Of a stretch of DNA of 64,000 nt, positions 25,825 through 33,776 are shown in pieces. The notes below the pieces were generated by a model. The model worked only from the letters and a program-made list of their open reading frames with translations, made no database searches and was not told the DNA's origin. The stretch lies in contig NZ_JAUCDY010000009.1 of assembly GCF_030362935.1 (NCBI RefSeq), forward strand, positions 39,454 to 103,453, in the 5' to 3' direction. The position numbers were made by a program, and so were the translations under genes. This stretch comes from Thiopseudomonas acetoxidans. GTDB lineage: Bacteria > Pseudomonadota > Gammaproteobacteria > Pseudomonadales > Pseudomonadaceae. Each line of letters begins with the position of its first letter. The stretch's first letter is position 1.

Positions 25825-26634
25825 GTGGCAGAACGAAAAGTTTGGGCACGTGAGCTACAGGTGCAGTATAACGCGAGCGTTGTAACCTGCTGTAATGCGG
25901 TTGGCATCAGCCGTACCGCTTATTATTACGAACCTAAGTTAACCGATGACACTGCAATCATTGATGCACTCAATGCGTTGATTGAAAAACATCATCGCTG
26001 GGGTTTTCCTAAGTGCTTCAAACGTCTTCGCAAGCTAGGCCACCGCTGGAACCACAAACGAGTGTATCGTGTTTATACTGAGTTAAAACTGAACCTACGG
26101 CGCAAAGGAAAGCGACGCTTGCCTAACCGCAACCCTGAGCCTTTGGTTGCGCCTAGTGCGCTGGGTAAGTGCTGGTCAATGGACTTTATGAGCGACAGCT
26201 TGCACAGCAAAGTCCGGTTTCGGACATTCAATGTTATTGATGATTTTAACCGTGAAATACTCGGCATTGATATCGCGACCAGTATGCCATCGTTGCGTGT
26301 AATACGTTATCTGGACCAACTGGCTGAATGGCACGGTTACCCTGAGAAAATTCGCGTTGATAACGGCAGTGAATTTACCTCAGAAGTCTTCACCAGCTGG
26401 GCAAAAGTGCATGGCATTATGATTGATTACATCAAACCTGGTTGCCCTTACCAGAACGCATACATTGAGCGATTTAACCGAACGTATCGTGATGATGTAC
26501 TGGATTTATATATTTTCAACAACCTGAATGAGGTAAAGCAAATAACCGAAAACTGGATTGAGTTATATAACACTGAACGACCACACGACTCACTGAATGA
26601 CATGACGCCGTTAGAGTACCGAAATGCGGCATAA
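25825..26634 (+). CDS. IS3-family transposase OrfB (DDE integrase core), copy 3
   Basis: 269 aa and uninterrupted. The helical N-terminal region is followed by an rve integrase core with catalytic Asp in CWSMDFMSD, second Asp in IRVDNGSEF, and Glu in NAYIERFNRTYRDD. It ends YRNAA with ample IS sequence after it. It is normally made as an OrfAB fusion by -1 frameshifting at AAAAAAG (about 25809-25815). Because orfA here has lost its start, independent translation from GTG 25825 would be needed. Confidence 0.88.
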   Translation: MAERKVWARELQVQYNASVVTCCNAVGISRTAYYYEPKLTDDTAIIDALNALIEKHHRWGFPKCFKRLRKLGHRWNHKRVYRVYTELKLNLRRKGKRRLPNRNPEPLVAPSALGKCWSMDFMSDSLHSKVRFRTFNVIDDFNREILGIDIATSMPSLRVIRYLDQLAEWHGYPEKIRVDNGSEFTSEVFTSWAKVHGIMIDYIKPGCPYQNAYIERFNRTYRDDVLDLYIFNNLNEVKQITENWIELYNTERPHDSLNDMTPLEYRNAA

Positions 26635-26706
26635 ATTCTCTACGAGATGACTGTGTTATAAATGGGGTATTTACAGGCGTATGTTCTTAAAACTGATGGA
26701 GTAAAA

Positions 26707-26976
26707 ATGAAGTCCTATTTGAAAATTATTGGTCTTGTCAGCATTTGCGCTGTATTAGCAGCATGTGGGGACCAAACAACAGGCCAGGCATGCTTAGGGG
26801 CAGACAATGATTCCTTAGTAGAGGGTATACAGTCAGAATGTAAAGCAGGGGATGCGATAGCAACTAAAAACCCAGCTTACTTTTGCGATTTCAATTACGC
26901 CATAGCTTACAATGACTACAACTCAGCTTTCTGCATTTATTCGGGCAAGCAAAAGCCTGAAAGGACCGACAAATAA
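26707..26976 (+). CDS. Small cassette lipoprotein (89 aa)
   Basis: MKSYLKIIGLVSICAVLAAC is a signal peptide with lipobox LAAC, so the mature protein would be lipid-anchored at Cys20. The rest is short, acidic and has several cysteines (residues around 29, 41, 59 and 77) that could form disulfides in the periplasm. ATG 26707 has a GGAG site 6 bp upstream. An attC follows at its stop codon, showing it is an integron cassette displaced from its neighbours by the IS-bounded island. Function unknown. Confidence 0.75.
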   Translation: MKSYLKIIGLVSICAVLAACGDQTTGQACLGADNDSLVEGIQSECKAGDAIATKNPAYFCDFNYAIAYNDYNSAFCIYSGKQKPERTDK

Positions 26977-27036
26977 ACATAACAAAAGCAGGCAAGGGGC
27001 GCTCCTTACGTCGCGCCCCTGCTGCTGGCGTTAGCT
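26977..27036 (+). other. attC site of the first lipoprotein cassette
   Basis: R'' ACATAAC (26977-26983) and R' GTTAGCT (27030-27036) surround arms AGGGGCGC and GCGCCCCT. It starts right after the stop codon. Its presence shows that the cassette array continues beyond the IS-bounded insertion. Confidence 0.82.
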
Positions 27037-27051
27037 GGCATGGGGGGCTAC

Positions 27052-27342
27052 ATGAACTTGCCGAGATCAGCACTCCTCTGTGCTTTCGCGTTGGGTTGCG
27101 TATCGTGTGGCGACGGCCATTTGAGAGGGTCCGTTGAGCCATCTCATGATGGGGGCACCTACCTAGTCGTGGCCGAGGGCAACAACTGCGATCAAATAAA
27201 AATTGACGGAGCCAAGTGGCCGCACGCGATTGGTGAATCTGGCGCAGTAGGGCCGGGTGTGCACACTATCGACTGCAACGGGGAAATTCGCTTCACCATT
27301 CCAGCTGGTAACACCTTCAAGTTCAACTACTGGGGGCCGTGA
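27052..27342 (+). CDS. Small cassette lipoprotein (96 aa)
   Basis: Signal peptide with ALGCVSC as the probable lipobox, then a mature domain rich in Gly with two further cysteines (NNCDQ and TIDCNG), suggesting a small disulfide-stabilised beta domain. ATG 27052 has a GGGGGG purine stretch 6 bp upstream; ATG 27040 would add four residues. It ends 3 bp before an attC-like core that is interrupted by a group II intron fragment. Function unknown. Confidence 0.7.
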   Translation: MNLPRSALLCAFALGCVSCGDGHLRGSVEPSHDGGTYLVVAEGNNCDQIKIDGAKWPHAIGESGAVGPGVHTIDCNGEIRFTIPAGNTFKFNYWGP

Positions 27343-27345
27343 GTG

Positions 27346-27855
27346 CCAGCTAATCGGGTAGCCGAGGGTTTCTAGCCCTCAGCCCCCACAACACCCTGCA
27401 TGCGGCTCCGCACAGGGCGTTTCACTAAGAGTGGTGAAGCTTAATCCAACCATCGCGCAATGCGTACAGACCCTGAGATTTTAAGTAAGCATTTGATAAT
27501 GCCTGATTAATTCCCGGAGTTTTAGAGCTGCGCCATGGGCCTTTGCTGGTAATACCGCATGCAACTGCAGCTTGTACATGAACACCCAGCCGCATTAAGT
27601 ATCTTACTTTAGTGCGTGGCTTGCGCCACTGTCGCCAATAGGCCATTCGCACCCTGCGCCGGATCCAATGATCCAGCTCAACGCAGTGCTGATAGCCACT
27701 GGCAATACCAAAGTAGTTTATCCAGCCGCGTAAATATTGGCTGACCTTAAGCAGCTGGTATTTCATTGACACCCCCCAGTTACAATTCGTGAGTTTCCGC
27801 ACTTGCAGCGCCTCGCGGCGCTGCCCTTGCCATTCGCTAGTAGTTAACATCTAAT
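27346..27855 (-). mobile_element. Fragment of a group II intron (group IIC-attC type) inserted in an attC
   Basis: On the minus strand the 3' part of a reverse-transcriptase gene is followed by intron RNA. A hairpin GCCCTGTGCGGAGCCGCATGCAGGG-like structure fits domain V (27390-27420), and GAGGGCTAGAAACCCTC fits domain VI (about 27363-27380). The 3' end falls at about 27352, inside CCAGCTAA, which matches the R'' core expected for the attC of the preceding cassette. Group IIC introns of this class are known to target attC sites. The 5' two-thirds of the intron are missing. Confidence 0.7.
27425..27850 (-). pseudogene. Group II intron reverse transcriptase/maturase, C-terminal fragment
   Basis: The fragment of about 140 aa carries the maturase (GIIM) region: LLKVSQYLRGWINYFGIAS, then LDHWIRRRVRMAYWRQWRKP, and a C-terminal SYLKSQGLYALRDGW-type end. 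The reverse-transcriptase fingers and palm with the YxDD motif are absent. The N-terminal residues before KYQLLKV do not match the family, so the break is near 27780-27850. Non-functional. Confidence 0.8.
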
Positions 27856-27936
27856 AACAATCATAAATCGCTAATGATGGTGGCCTTCCTACAGAGGACT
27901 TTCACCTCATTAGTTCATGCCCATTCTGGGCGTGCA

Positions 27937-27990
27937 CAAGTCAAAGCATGCGGACGTCGCTCCGATCCTCCGGTGTTTGAGGCGTTATAT
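27937..27990 (+). other. attC remnant lacking its R'' core
   Basis: CAAGTCAAAGCATGCGGACG...TTTGAGGCGTTATAT has the right half of an attC, with R' GTTATAT at 27984-27990 and inner arm TTTGA pairing with TCAAA. The left R'' core is replaced by unrelated sequence (27856-27936) after the intron fragment. Confidence 0.6.
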
Positions 27991-27996
27991 CGTTTG

Positions 27997-29325
27997 GTGA
28001 CTGCAGTGGCTAGGAACAATACAACTTTCATTGGTAGTGCCCCCACTTGGGCAAATGCGTGTGTAGGCGAAAATGGCTTCCCTGGGTACTCGGATTACGC
28101 CAAGGGGTTTTCCCAAGCAGCAACTATTCTGATTGACTTAGTTCTTAGTGAACGGGGGTTAGAGCACTCGGTTGACGAGATGGTTTATCCGGTTTGTTTC
28201 AATATGAGGCATTCACTAGAACTTCGCCTGAAAGGCGCAATTTCAGAACTTATCCTTATCGAAAAAGCCAGGTGTCGTAACCTCCAATTCGACTTGGCCG
28301 GTTCACATGATATAGGAAATATTTGGAGTTTCTTCGCTGAAAAGGCCCAAGCTGCAGACGATCGGTACGAGCCGATAATCAGAAGGCTTGATACAAAGAT
28401 CAGGGACTTCGCTGAAGTCGATGCCACCGGACAGACATTTCGGTACCCACTTGATAATAAAAGTCAAAAGCATCTCGTGGATGTCGCGGTCATCAACTTT
28501 GTAGTATTGAAGCGTAGTTTCGGGGAGCTAGAAGAAGCCTTGGATGACTTACATCGCTTAAATAAATTCCTTTGCGATGAGTATGGATGCAGGTCTTTTA
28601 CAAAACGACTATCGCGAAAGAATTTGTTCGAAATGGCATCCATTCTTCCCCCTCGAACAACGTGGGCGGCAGATTCATTTGGTACAACTAAGGAGTCTCT
28701 CAAGAAACACTTCAATATTGGTAGCAAAGAACTCTCTGAGAGCATTAAACTCATCGAATCGCATTTTGAACTCGCGCCGGAAATTGGGATTACGATTCCT
28801 TTACTCGGCATTGAAGAGGCCTATATTGAAGAGTTTTTCAGCTATTGGTTTAAGCACCACGACCTTCAATCTGATAAAGTCCCAATCGAAGTTGAAGCTA
28901 GCGAGTGGGGTTCCGACGAAATGCTTGAAGCTATTGTGAACGACACCAAAAGACGTGCGGAGGTTTGGGAGGCCGTTAAGTCCAATCTCACGCCAGAAAA
29001 ACTAGCTGGTTTGTCGGCTCTGTTCTATTTCGCGCGTGATCTAGACTTCTCGGAGAGCTACACTCGGATTTATGAGCTTGATCTTGAGGAGGCCAAAGGT
29101 TCGTTCGTAAGTTCAGAAGACTCTGTAAGGTCACAGTACTTCCATATTTTCGACAAGACAAATGCGCTGCACAATATCTTGCGTTCGCTCTATTTCTTGC
29201 AAAAAGTCGAACTCGCAGAACGGCTTGTTGTTGCGTATGGGCTGCATGAGAAATTTTCTTGGTTGGATGAAGCTAGGCAACGCACCCTATTTCGGAAGCC
29301 GGAGTACTGTGGATACGAGATATAA
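27997..29325 (+). CDS. Unknown cassette protein, possibly HEPN-like (442 aa)
   Basis: The frame is open from 27874, but the cassette boundary at 27984-27990 puts the true start after it. GTG 27997 (or GTG 28009) is the best choice, both without a clear ribosome site. The segment VCFNMRHSLELRLKGAISEL near residues 60-80, followed by SHDIGNIWSFF, resembles helical HEPN-type proteins found in defence and stress loci, but no RxxxxH motif is certain. The C-terminal half is helical and acidic. A complete attC overlaps its stop. Function unknown. Confidence 0.65.
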   Translation: MTAVARNNTTFIGSAPTWANACVGENGFPGYSDYAKGFSQAATILIDLVLSERGLEHSVDEMVYPVCFNMRHSLELRLKGAISELILIEKARCRNLQFDLAGSHDIGNIWSFFAEKAQAADDRYEPIIRRLDTKIRDFAEVDATGQTFRYPLDNKSQKHLVDVAVINFVVLKRSFGELEEALDDLHRLNKFLCDEYGCRSFTKRLSRKNLFEMASILPPRTTWAADSFGTTKESLKKHFNIGSKELSESIKLIESHFELAPEIGITIPLLGIEEAYIEEFFSYWFKHHDLQSDKVPIEVEASEWGSDEMLEAIVNDTKRRAEVWEAVKSNLTPEKLAGLSALFYFARDLDFSESYTRIYELDLEEAKGSFVSSEDSVRSQYFHIFDKTNALHNILRSLYFLQKVELAERLVVAYGLHEKFSWLDEARQRTLFRKPEYCGYEI

Positions 29326-29413
29326 CAAGCGGCTGTTGTCGCCCCTCCGGGGCTGGGACAGCCTTTCCGCTGCTTTGCAGCTACAAGGCCGCCCCCAAAG
29401 CCGGGCGTTAGGC
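29320..29413 (+). other. attC site, last recognised cassette
   Basis: R'' ATATAAC (29320-29326) overlaps the stop codon, and R' GTTAGGC is at 29407-29413. Long internal arms contain GCCCCTCCGGGGC and GCTGCTTTGCAGC hairpins. At about 94 bp it is the longest attC in the window. Confidence 0.8.
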
Positions 29414-29429
29414 ACCCACATAAAATTAA

Positions 29430-30269
29430 TTATATTAACTTCTCATACTTAACTGTTTTTATATTGGTAATCCTCCCGCCACATTCAACCAGCTCACCCT
29501 GGCTGAATTTTTCCATTGGTGTTACATCAATAATTAGCTCATCACCAGCAAGCTGAGCTTCTAAAAGCTGCTGTCTATGTTGCGGCTCAAACTGATATTG
29601 TTTATTACCTTTTATATCTGCACCTTTTACTGCGATGACTCCATAGTGATCATCTACAGAGGTCACTATACAGCTGATCTGAATTTTTTCTTTCGACTCC
29701 ATTTTCGGATTTATACTACGCACTAAGTTCAAGTCGAAATATTCCTCATCAATTTTAAAAAATATAGTACAGTTGTTTTTAGATCGACTCAGCACATTAT
29801 AAATAAGGCTTTGCGTTAAGAGAATTTCATCTTCCGAGTCTGCAATAAAAATGTCAGGGGAAGCAGTTACTTTTTTGCTCGCAGATAAAATTTTAACTTT
29901 ATGTACATTCCCACTGTGTTTGTTTGATATTTCTATTAGATTGTTTAGGCATTTGCGAATCAGTTTTTTTGCACATAAATATATTGACTCCATATCATAG
30001 TCAGAGTTTTCCTGCATATAAATAACCAGTATGCTGCTATCAAGTTGATTGTTGCTATCAATCCCTCCCTCCAAAGCATAGCGAAATGTATTCTTATGTT
30101 GCGGGGTTATTTTTTTGCTTAAAAAATCCTTAATAACAGTTATTATCTCAGTATCAAACTTGATTTTTGCTCCCGCATTAGAAGTCTTAAATACTATACT
30201 GATGTCATTTTTTTTAGTATTAGGACTGATTTGCGAAATAATTTCTTTTCTTATGAAGTTATCAAGCAT
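29430..30269 (-). CDS. Unknown protein encoded opposite to the cassette array (279 aa)
   Basis: ATG 30269 has GGAGAG 7 bp upstream; the frame extends further 5' but without a ribosome site. The protein is AT-rich in coding, soluble, mixed alpha/beta, with no recognised motif. The C-terminal 90 residues (IQISCIVTSVDDHYGVIAVKG, ELVECGGRI) look like a small beta domain. Its stop lies 17 bp from the last attC R' core. It could be a reverse-oriented cassette with its own promoter or the first gene beyond the array; no attC is seen on its other side. Confidence 0.65.
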   Translation of the reverse strand: MLDNFIRKEIISQISPNTKKNDISIVFKTSNAGAKIKFDTEIITVIKDFLSKKITPQHKNTFRYALEGGIDSNNQLDSSILVIYMQENSDYDMESIYLCAKKLIRKCLNNLIEISNKHSGNVHKVKILSASKKVTASPDIFIADSEDEILLTQSLIYNVLSRSKNNCTIFFKIDEEYFDLNLVRSINPKMESKEKIQISCIVTSVDDHYGVIAVKGADIKGNKQYQFEPQHRQQLLEAQLAGDELIIDVTPMEKFSQGELVECGGRITNIKTVKYEKLI

Positions 30270-30927
30270 AAACTCTCTCCAAGTAATAATTAAATTAAAG
30301 CGATTTGGTAAATAATTTTTTAAAGACAATATAGCCCCGCAGCAGGAGAGTATTGTCTTTAGAAAACTATTAATAAGAATTAGATGTGCGAGCGCACAGG
30401 AATATCCAGGCAAAGATTCTGAATATATAGCTGGCTATTTTTTATATTAAGCTTATTGTTTAAATGTTAATTTAAAGGCAAGCTTATACTGCGTAGACAT
30501 TACCCATACATTGAATAACATCACGTTAGTTATGATACGAGAAACTGATTAGTCACTCGTAGTGATACGCGTCAATCGCGTCAATATAACCGTCTTGCAA
30601 GTTTTCTTACAAGACGTGGGTGCAAAGCACCTTTTTGATTTTACGGATGCAAAGCAGCCATAAATTTTATTAAATACTATTTGTTTTGCTAGGCTAGCTA
30701 CCTAGTGTAGCGCCCAATTTAGAATTTAGCGCTACACAGCATATTATCTAGACATGAATTTAAAAACAAGAGCTTACTTTCAGGCTTTACCCAGCATCAC
30801 CCTGAACACACTCTACTACCTACACCAAATGTCTTTGCTGGCATGACCTCAGCGCAGAAAGCCATATGAAAAGCATACCTACGTCTCTTGCCCACTCCAG
30901 TATCAGCCAGCTAAAGCGTCCATAAGC
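30270..30927. other. AT-rich stretch without genes
   Basis: No credible reading frame. It holds the leader of the 29430-30269 gene (30270-30480, very AT-rich, likely its promoter). A hairpin made of GTCTTGCAAG and CTTACAAGAC lies around 30591-30618, and a near-repeat (GTGCAAAGCACC...GATGCAAAGCAGCC) at 30620-30660. I see no attC. Confidence 0.4.
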
Positions 30928-30955
30928 AAAAACCCAGCTCACGCTGGGTTATTTT
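30928..30955 (-). terminator. Rho-independent terminator of the island integration module
   Basis: AACCCAGC and GCTGGGTT form an 8-bp stem with a short loop (30931-30950). On the minus strand the stem is followed by a T run, terminating the HD-domain gene that ends 17 bp away. The plus strand also has a T-rich tail, so it may work both ways. Confidence 0.75.
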
Positions 30956-30971
30956 GCTAGATACCAAGTCT

Positions 30972-31847
30972 TCATGATGCCAGCTGCGCCTGCCCAAGCC
31001 GCTTGTATTTGCGACCACCGTTCGCACTGATGAACAGCTGGTCTGCCGGCTTACTTTTAAACAGGCTTTGCAGCTCATCGCACTGTGCTGAAATACGATC
31101 AGCCGAACGCACTATCAGCTCCTCAACGTAATCATAGTATTTTTTGTTATTCACCTGCGGGGCTAGCATTGCTGACATAGCCTCAAAGAGTGTTTTATCT
31201 TGATCTTTAAGCCGCTCTAGGTGCTCTGCTAAAACCATAAAATTGAAGCTCTCATGCTGGCCATTAACACCCTTATTGCTGCCATTGCCAGTGTTGTAGA
31301 ACATCATGGTTTTTCCAATATCATGCAGCAGGCCGCCTACAAAGACACAATCCTGAGTACGCTTAGGTAAGTTGTATTGACTGGCCATTTTTTGTGCAGC
31401 AATTGCCACCTCAACACTGTGTATGAATAGTTCACCCTGTTTGTGGTGGTGGTAGCTTTTACTTGCCTTGCCCATATAGAACGGCATCATGATTTTGGTA
31501 TCGCTGAGTACCGCTATCAAAAACTCTTTAAGGGCTGTATCGCTAATCTCTGACGCTCGCTGCCACAGTTGAACCTGTGCTGGCATCTGTGTTGAGCTAC
31601 ACCAAATCATGTGTGCCTGCACAGTATTGGCACTCACATGCAGCTCAAGTGGTGCGGACACATGGTGTGGTTTCTTAGCCTGTAGATCAATCTGTGCAAT
31701 GGCTACGTATTCTTCATCAACAGCATTTGTTAGCTGCCCCTTATTATTGTAGGTAGGCCACTGATTGCCTGCTGTCGTGAGTAGCCATAGGTTGTTGTGA
31801 TGATCTATTTTGGTGATCAAGGCAATTTGATTGATTAATTTCTTCAT
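30972..31847 (-). CDS. HD-domain protein (TraI/relaxase-associated type)
   Basis: 291 aa with an HD metal-binding signature: HHHKQGELFIHSVEVAI near residue 133 and GGLLHDIGKTMMF near 172, the latter being the His-Asp pair. This arrangement occurs in HD-domain phosphohydrolases and in the TraI_2-type domain of integrative elements. The substrate is unknown. It is the last gene of the island module and is followed by a terminator. The ATG at 31847 lies after a 70-bp gap from the small gene upstream and has GCGGGTGAA nearby. Confidence 0.7.
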   Translation of the reverse strand: MKKLINQIALITKIDHHNNLWLLTTAGNQWPTYNNKGQLTNAVDEEYVAIAQIDLQAKKPHHVSAPLELHVSANTVQAHMIWCSSTQMPAQVQLWQRASEISDTALKEFLIAVLSDTKIMMPFYMGKASKSYHHHKQGELFIHSVEVAIAAQKMASQYNLPKRTQDCVFVGGLLHDIGKTMMFYNTGNGSNKGVNGQHESFNFMVLAEHLERLKDQDKTLFEAMSAMLAPQVNNKKYYDYVEELIVRSADRISAQCDELQSLFKSKPADQLFISANGGRKYKRLGQAQLAS

Positions 31848-31918
31848 AATTTCACCCGCTTTTCAGTAAATCTATGTGCGCTCCATGATCAGGAGCGCAG
31901 CACGTGCTAGGCCTATAT

Positions 31919-32170
31919 TTATATTGGCAGCTGCTCTTCGAACATCATCCGTACGTCACCTAAGGTTCTGCCCGCAGGTCTTGGCTGCTGCATAAGATTT
32001 TCTACCCACATGCGTATGGCCTCATAATTGTCCACCCAGTATGGCAGCCCCCAGTACAACGACAGCTCGTTACCTCTGGCGATGCTGTAATAATCAATTA
32101 GCCATATCGTGACATTCCGAGCGGTAAGCGGCTTACCCAGTCTTTTGTTTGCTTTTATTATGTGCGTCAT
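31919..32170 (-). CDS. Small island protein downstream of the integrase (83 aa)
   Basis: Not recognised. It overlaps the integrase stop by 4 bp (ATG at 32170, integrase stop at 32167), so it is translationally coupled. The sequence is rich in Trp and Tyr (WGLPYWVDNYEAIRMWVENL) and has a basic N-terminus. It may be an accessory factor of the island. Confidence 0.65.
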   Translation of the reverse strand: MTHIIKANKRLGKPLTARNVTIWLIDYYSIARGNELSLYWGLPYWVDNYEAIRMWVENLMQQPRPAGRTLGDVRMMFEEQLPI

Positions 32171-33369
32171 GAGTTCTCATTCTCCTCAGATAGGCCATTA
32201 AGTATCAGGCGCTCAAAGGCCGAACCATCTTGGCGAGTTAAGTTAGGCACATAGCGCGAGTACACTCGGAATAGCATTTCCGTAGTTGTGTGCCCCATTT
32301 GCCGAGCAATCCATTCTGGCGCCTCTCCAGCAGCTAGCCATAAGGTGGCTGCTGTATGCCGTGTCTGATACGGCGGTCTGCGCTTCAGCCCTAAATGCCG
32401 AAGCGTTGGGTGCCAGACTCTGCGAGTCACATTGTGGTGATACAGTGGATTCCCATCACGGTTGCAGAAAACAAATTCCTGGCCTCCAGTCACCTTGTGT
32501 TGTTCGCGTAGCGCGTCATATACCGGCTGCGACATGAAAATTTCACGTTGTGAACCATCGTTTTTGGTATAGGTCATTTTGTTCTGAACAACTGATTCAC
32601 GAACTAAGATTTCTCGACGCTCAAAATCTATATATTTCCAACGCAAACCATCGACCTCACCTGTTCGCAAGCCCGTGAAAAACCGTACGGCGTAATACGC
32701 CTTGTAGTCCTCACGCACCTTAGTCAGAAACAGGCTTACCTCGTCTAGTGAAAACGGCTCAATATCGGTCCGTTGTATTTTTAAAGATTTAACTCCAAGA
32801 AACGGTGAGGTAAAATCGTATCGCTCAGCGGCTTCATTCATAATCATCCTGAACGGGGTTATTGCTTTGTTCACGGTGGATGCTTTTAATGCACTGCTTT
32901 TTCGTAGCGGATCTTTGGCGAGAGTTGCGCGAAACTGCAGTATTTCAGCCTTGGTGATGTCGTTGAGCTTCTTTTCTCCAAATGTCGGTATAGCATAAGC
33001 CTGCAAAGTACCGACTACTGCTTTGTAGTGGCTGTCGCGCCATTCAACTTGCTTTTCAGACAGCCAAATCTCAGTGAACTCAGCAAGTGTAGGAGTCATA
33101 TCCTCCTCCACCTCTTCAGCCAGCCCTTTTCGAGCAGCCTCCACCTTCTGGTCATATTCCTCAAAAACATCAGCGCGCTTGCTGTCTGGAAAGTAGTTTC
33201 GGTAAACAAAGGTGCCCAAAACAATTTCCGCTTCGATGCGTGATCCGACTTTCTCTAAACGCTTTCGGTGCGCGACAGTGTCAGCAAGTTTTGTGTACTC
33301 ACGACAGCGCTGCCCTTTATAACGAAAGTCCAGATATAACAGCCCATTTCTAGCATTTACGCTTGCCAT
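32167..33369 (-). CDS. int: Tyrosine-family site-specific integrase of a genomic island
   Basis: 400 aa. The N-terminal DUF3596-type arm-binding domain (residues 1-70, LYLDFRYKGQRCREYTKL) is followed by a SAM-like core-binding domain. The catalytic domain has the first Arg in TGLRTGEVDGLRW near residue 233, RHTAATL near 340, and the closing MGHTTTEMLFRVYSRY with nucleophile Tyr near 370. It probably integrates the element at the tRNA-Arg gene about 1.2 kb away. It lies in an operon xis-int-83aa-HD. The ATG at 33369 is preceded by AGGAGGTGC, a strong ribosome site. Confidence 0.92.
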   Translation of the reverse strand: MASVNARNGLLYLDFRYKGQRCREYTKLADTVAHRKRLEKVGSRIEAEIVLGTFVYRNYFPDSKRADVFEEYDQKVEAARKGLAEEVEEDMTPTLAEFTEIWLSEKQVEWRDSHYKAVVGTLQAYAIPTFGEKKLNDITKAEILQFRATLAKDPLRKSSALKASTVNKAITPFRMIMNEAAERYDFTSPFLGVKSLKIQRTDIEPFSLDEVSLFLTKVREDYKAYYAVRFFTGLRTGEVDGLRWKYIDFERREILVRESVVQNKMTYTKNDGSQREIFMSQPVYDALREQHKVTGGQEFVFCNRDGNPLYHHNVTRRVWHPTLRHLGLKRRPPYQTRHTAATLWLAAGEAPEWIARQMGHTTTEMLFRVYSRYVPNLTRQDGSAFERLILNGLSEENENS

Positions 33370-33379
33370 ATCGCACCTC

Positions 33380-33595
33380 CTAGCGAATGCCCATCATCAG
33401 GGAATTGATAGCAGGAGCCTTAAACATATCGACCTCAATCTTTTCCCATAAATACAGAATCTTCCGGCCACCAAATGGACGGATGTAATGAATGCCTTCC
33501 AGCAGAACAGAATCCTTGAGTTGATTACGGATGGTGCGTGCGTCGTACTTAATGCGCTCGGCAAGCTCGGAAGTGGTTAGGTATGTAGTCTTCAT
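33380..33595 (-). CDS. Excisionase-like HTH protein
   Basis: 71 aa, starting just upstream of the integrase (10-bp gap). The N-terminus has a MerR/excisionase-like winged HTH (YLTTSELAERIKYDARTIRNQL), followed by a wing-like GGRKILYLWEKIE. Small proteins of this kind directly before an island integrase usually act as recombination directionality factors. ATG 33595 has AGGAGATAC upstream. It reads away from the divergent XRE repressor, with two palindromic operators in between. Confidence 0.78.
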   Translation of the reverse strand: MKTTYLTTSELAERIKYDARTIRNQLKDSVLLEGIHYIRPFGGRKILYLWEKIEVDMFKAPAINSLMMGIR

Positions 33596-33618
33596 TTTGT
33601 ATCTCCTGACGTGTTTTT

Positions 33619-33686
33619 GTAGAGCTAGGTCTACATTAGTTCAGCAGAAAGCACATGTCAAGCATTTAATGTAGAGTAAAGTCTAC
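33619..33686. promoter_or_regulatory. Pair of palindromic operators between xis and the XRE repressor
   Basis: GTAGA-GCTAGG-TCTAC (33619-33634) and GTAGA-GTAAAG-TCTAC (33671-33686) are two 16-bp inverted repeats with identical half-sites and 6-bp centres, whose starts are 52 bp apart, about five helical turns. One lies before the xis-int operon and the other before the short ORF and XRE gene. This is the layout of a repressor switch controlling divergent promoters. The XRE protein at 33777 is the natural ligand. Confidence 0.75.
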
Positions 33687-33696
33687 GTAGGAGTGG

Positions 33697-33774
33697 ATGG
33701 CTATACCTAAGAAGCGCAAAGCAAGCATAAAGACGGAATTGCCTGTAGAATCAGGAAAGATAAACAGGAGATAA
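33697..33774 (+). CDS. Very short basic leader ORF (25 aa)
   Basis: ATG 33697 has TAGGAG 4 bp upstream and encodes 25 residues rich in Lys (MAIPKKRKASIKTEL...). It stops 2 bp before the ATG of the XRE gene, so the two would be translationally coupled. It may be a leader peptide or a real small protein. It lies just after the second operator. Confidence 0.4.
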   Translation: MAIPKKRKASIKTELPVESGKINRR

Positions 33775-33776
33775 AA

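Larger units (their letters stand above)
25515..26675 (+). mobile_element. IS3-family element, copy 3 (complete ends)
   Basis: Left end TGTAACTACCCCGTAAAA at 25515, right end TATTTACA ending at 26675, about 1.16 kb. Compared with copy 1 it lacks 25 bp between two AAACGAAAG repeats, deleting the ribosome site and ATG of orfA. No target duplication is seen between its flanks. The orientation matches copies 1 and 2. Together the copies bracket the defence operon in direct repeat. Confidence 0.88.

Noticed and set aside
32286..32537. Plus-strand frame inside the integrase gene, and similar frames in other genes
   Set aside because: Antisense shadow of a well-supported coding sequence without start signals.
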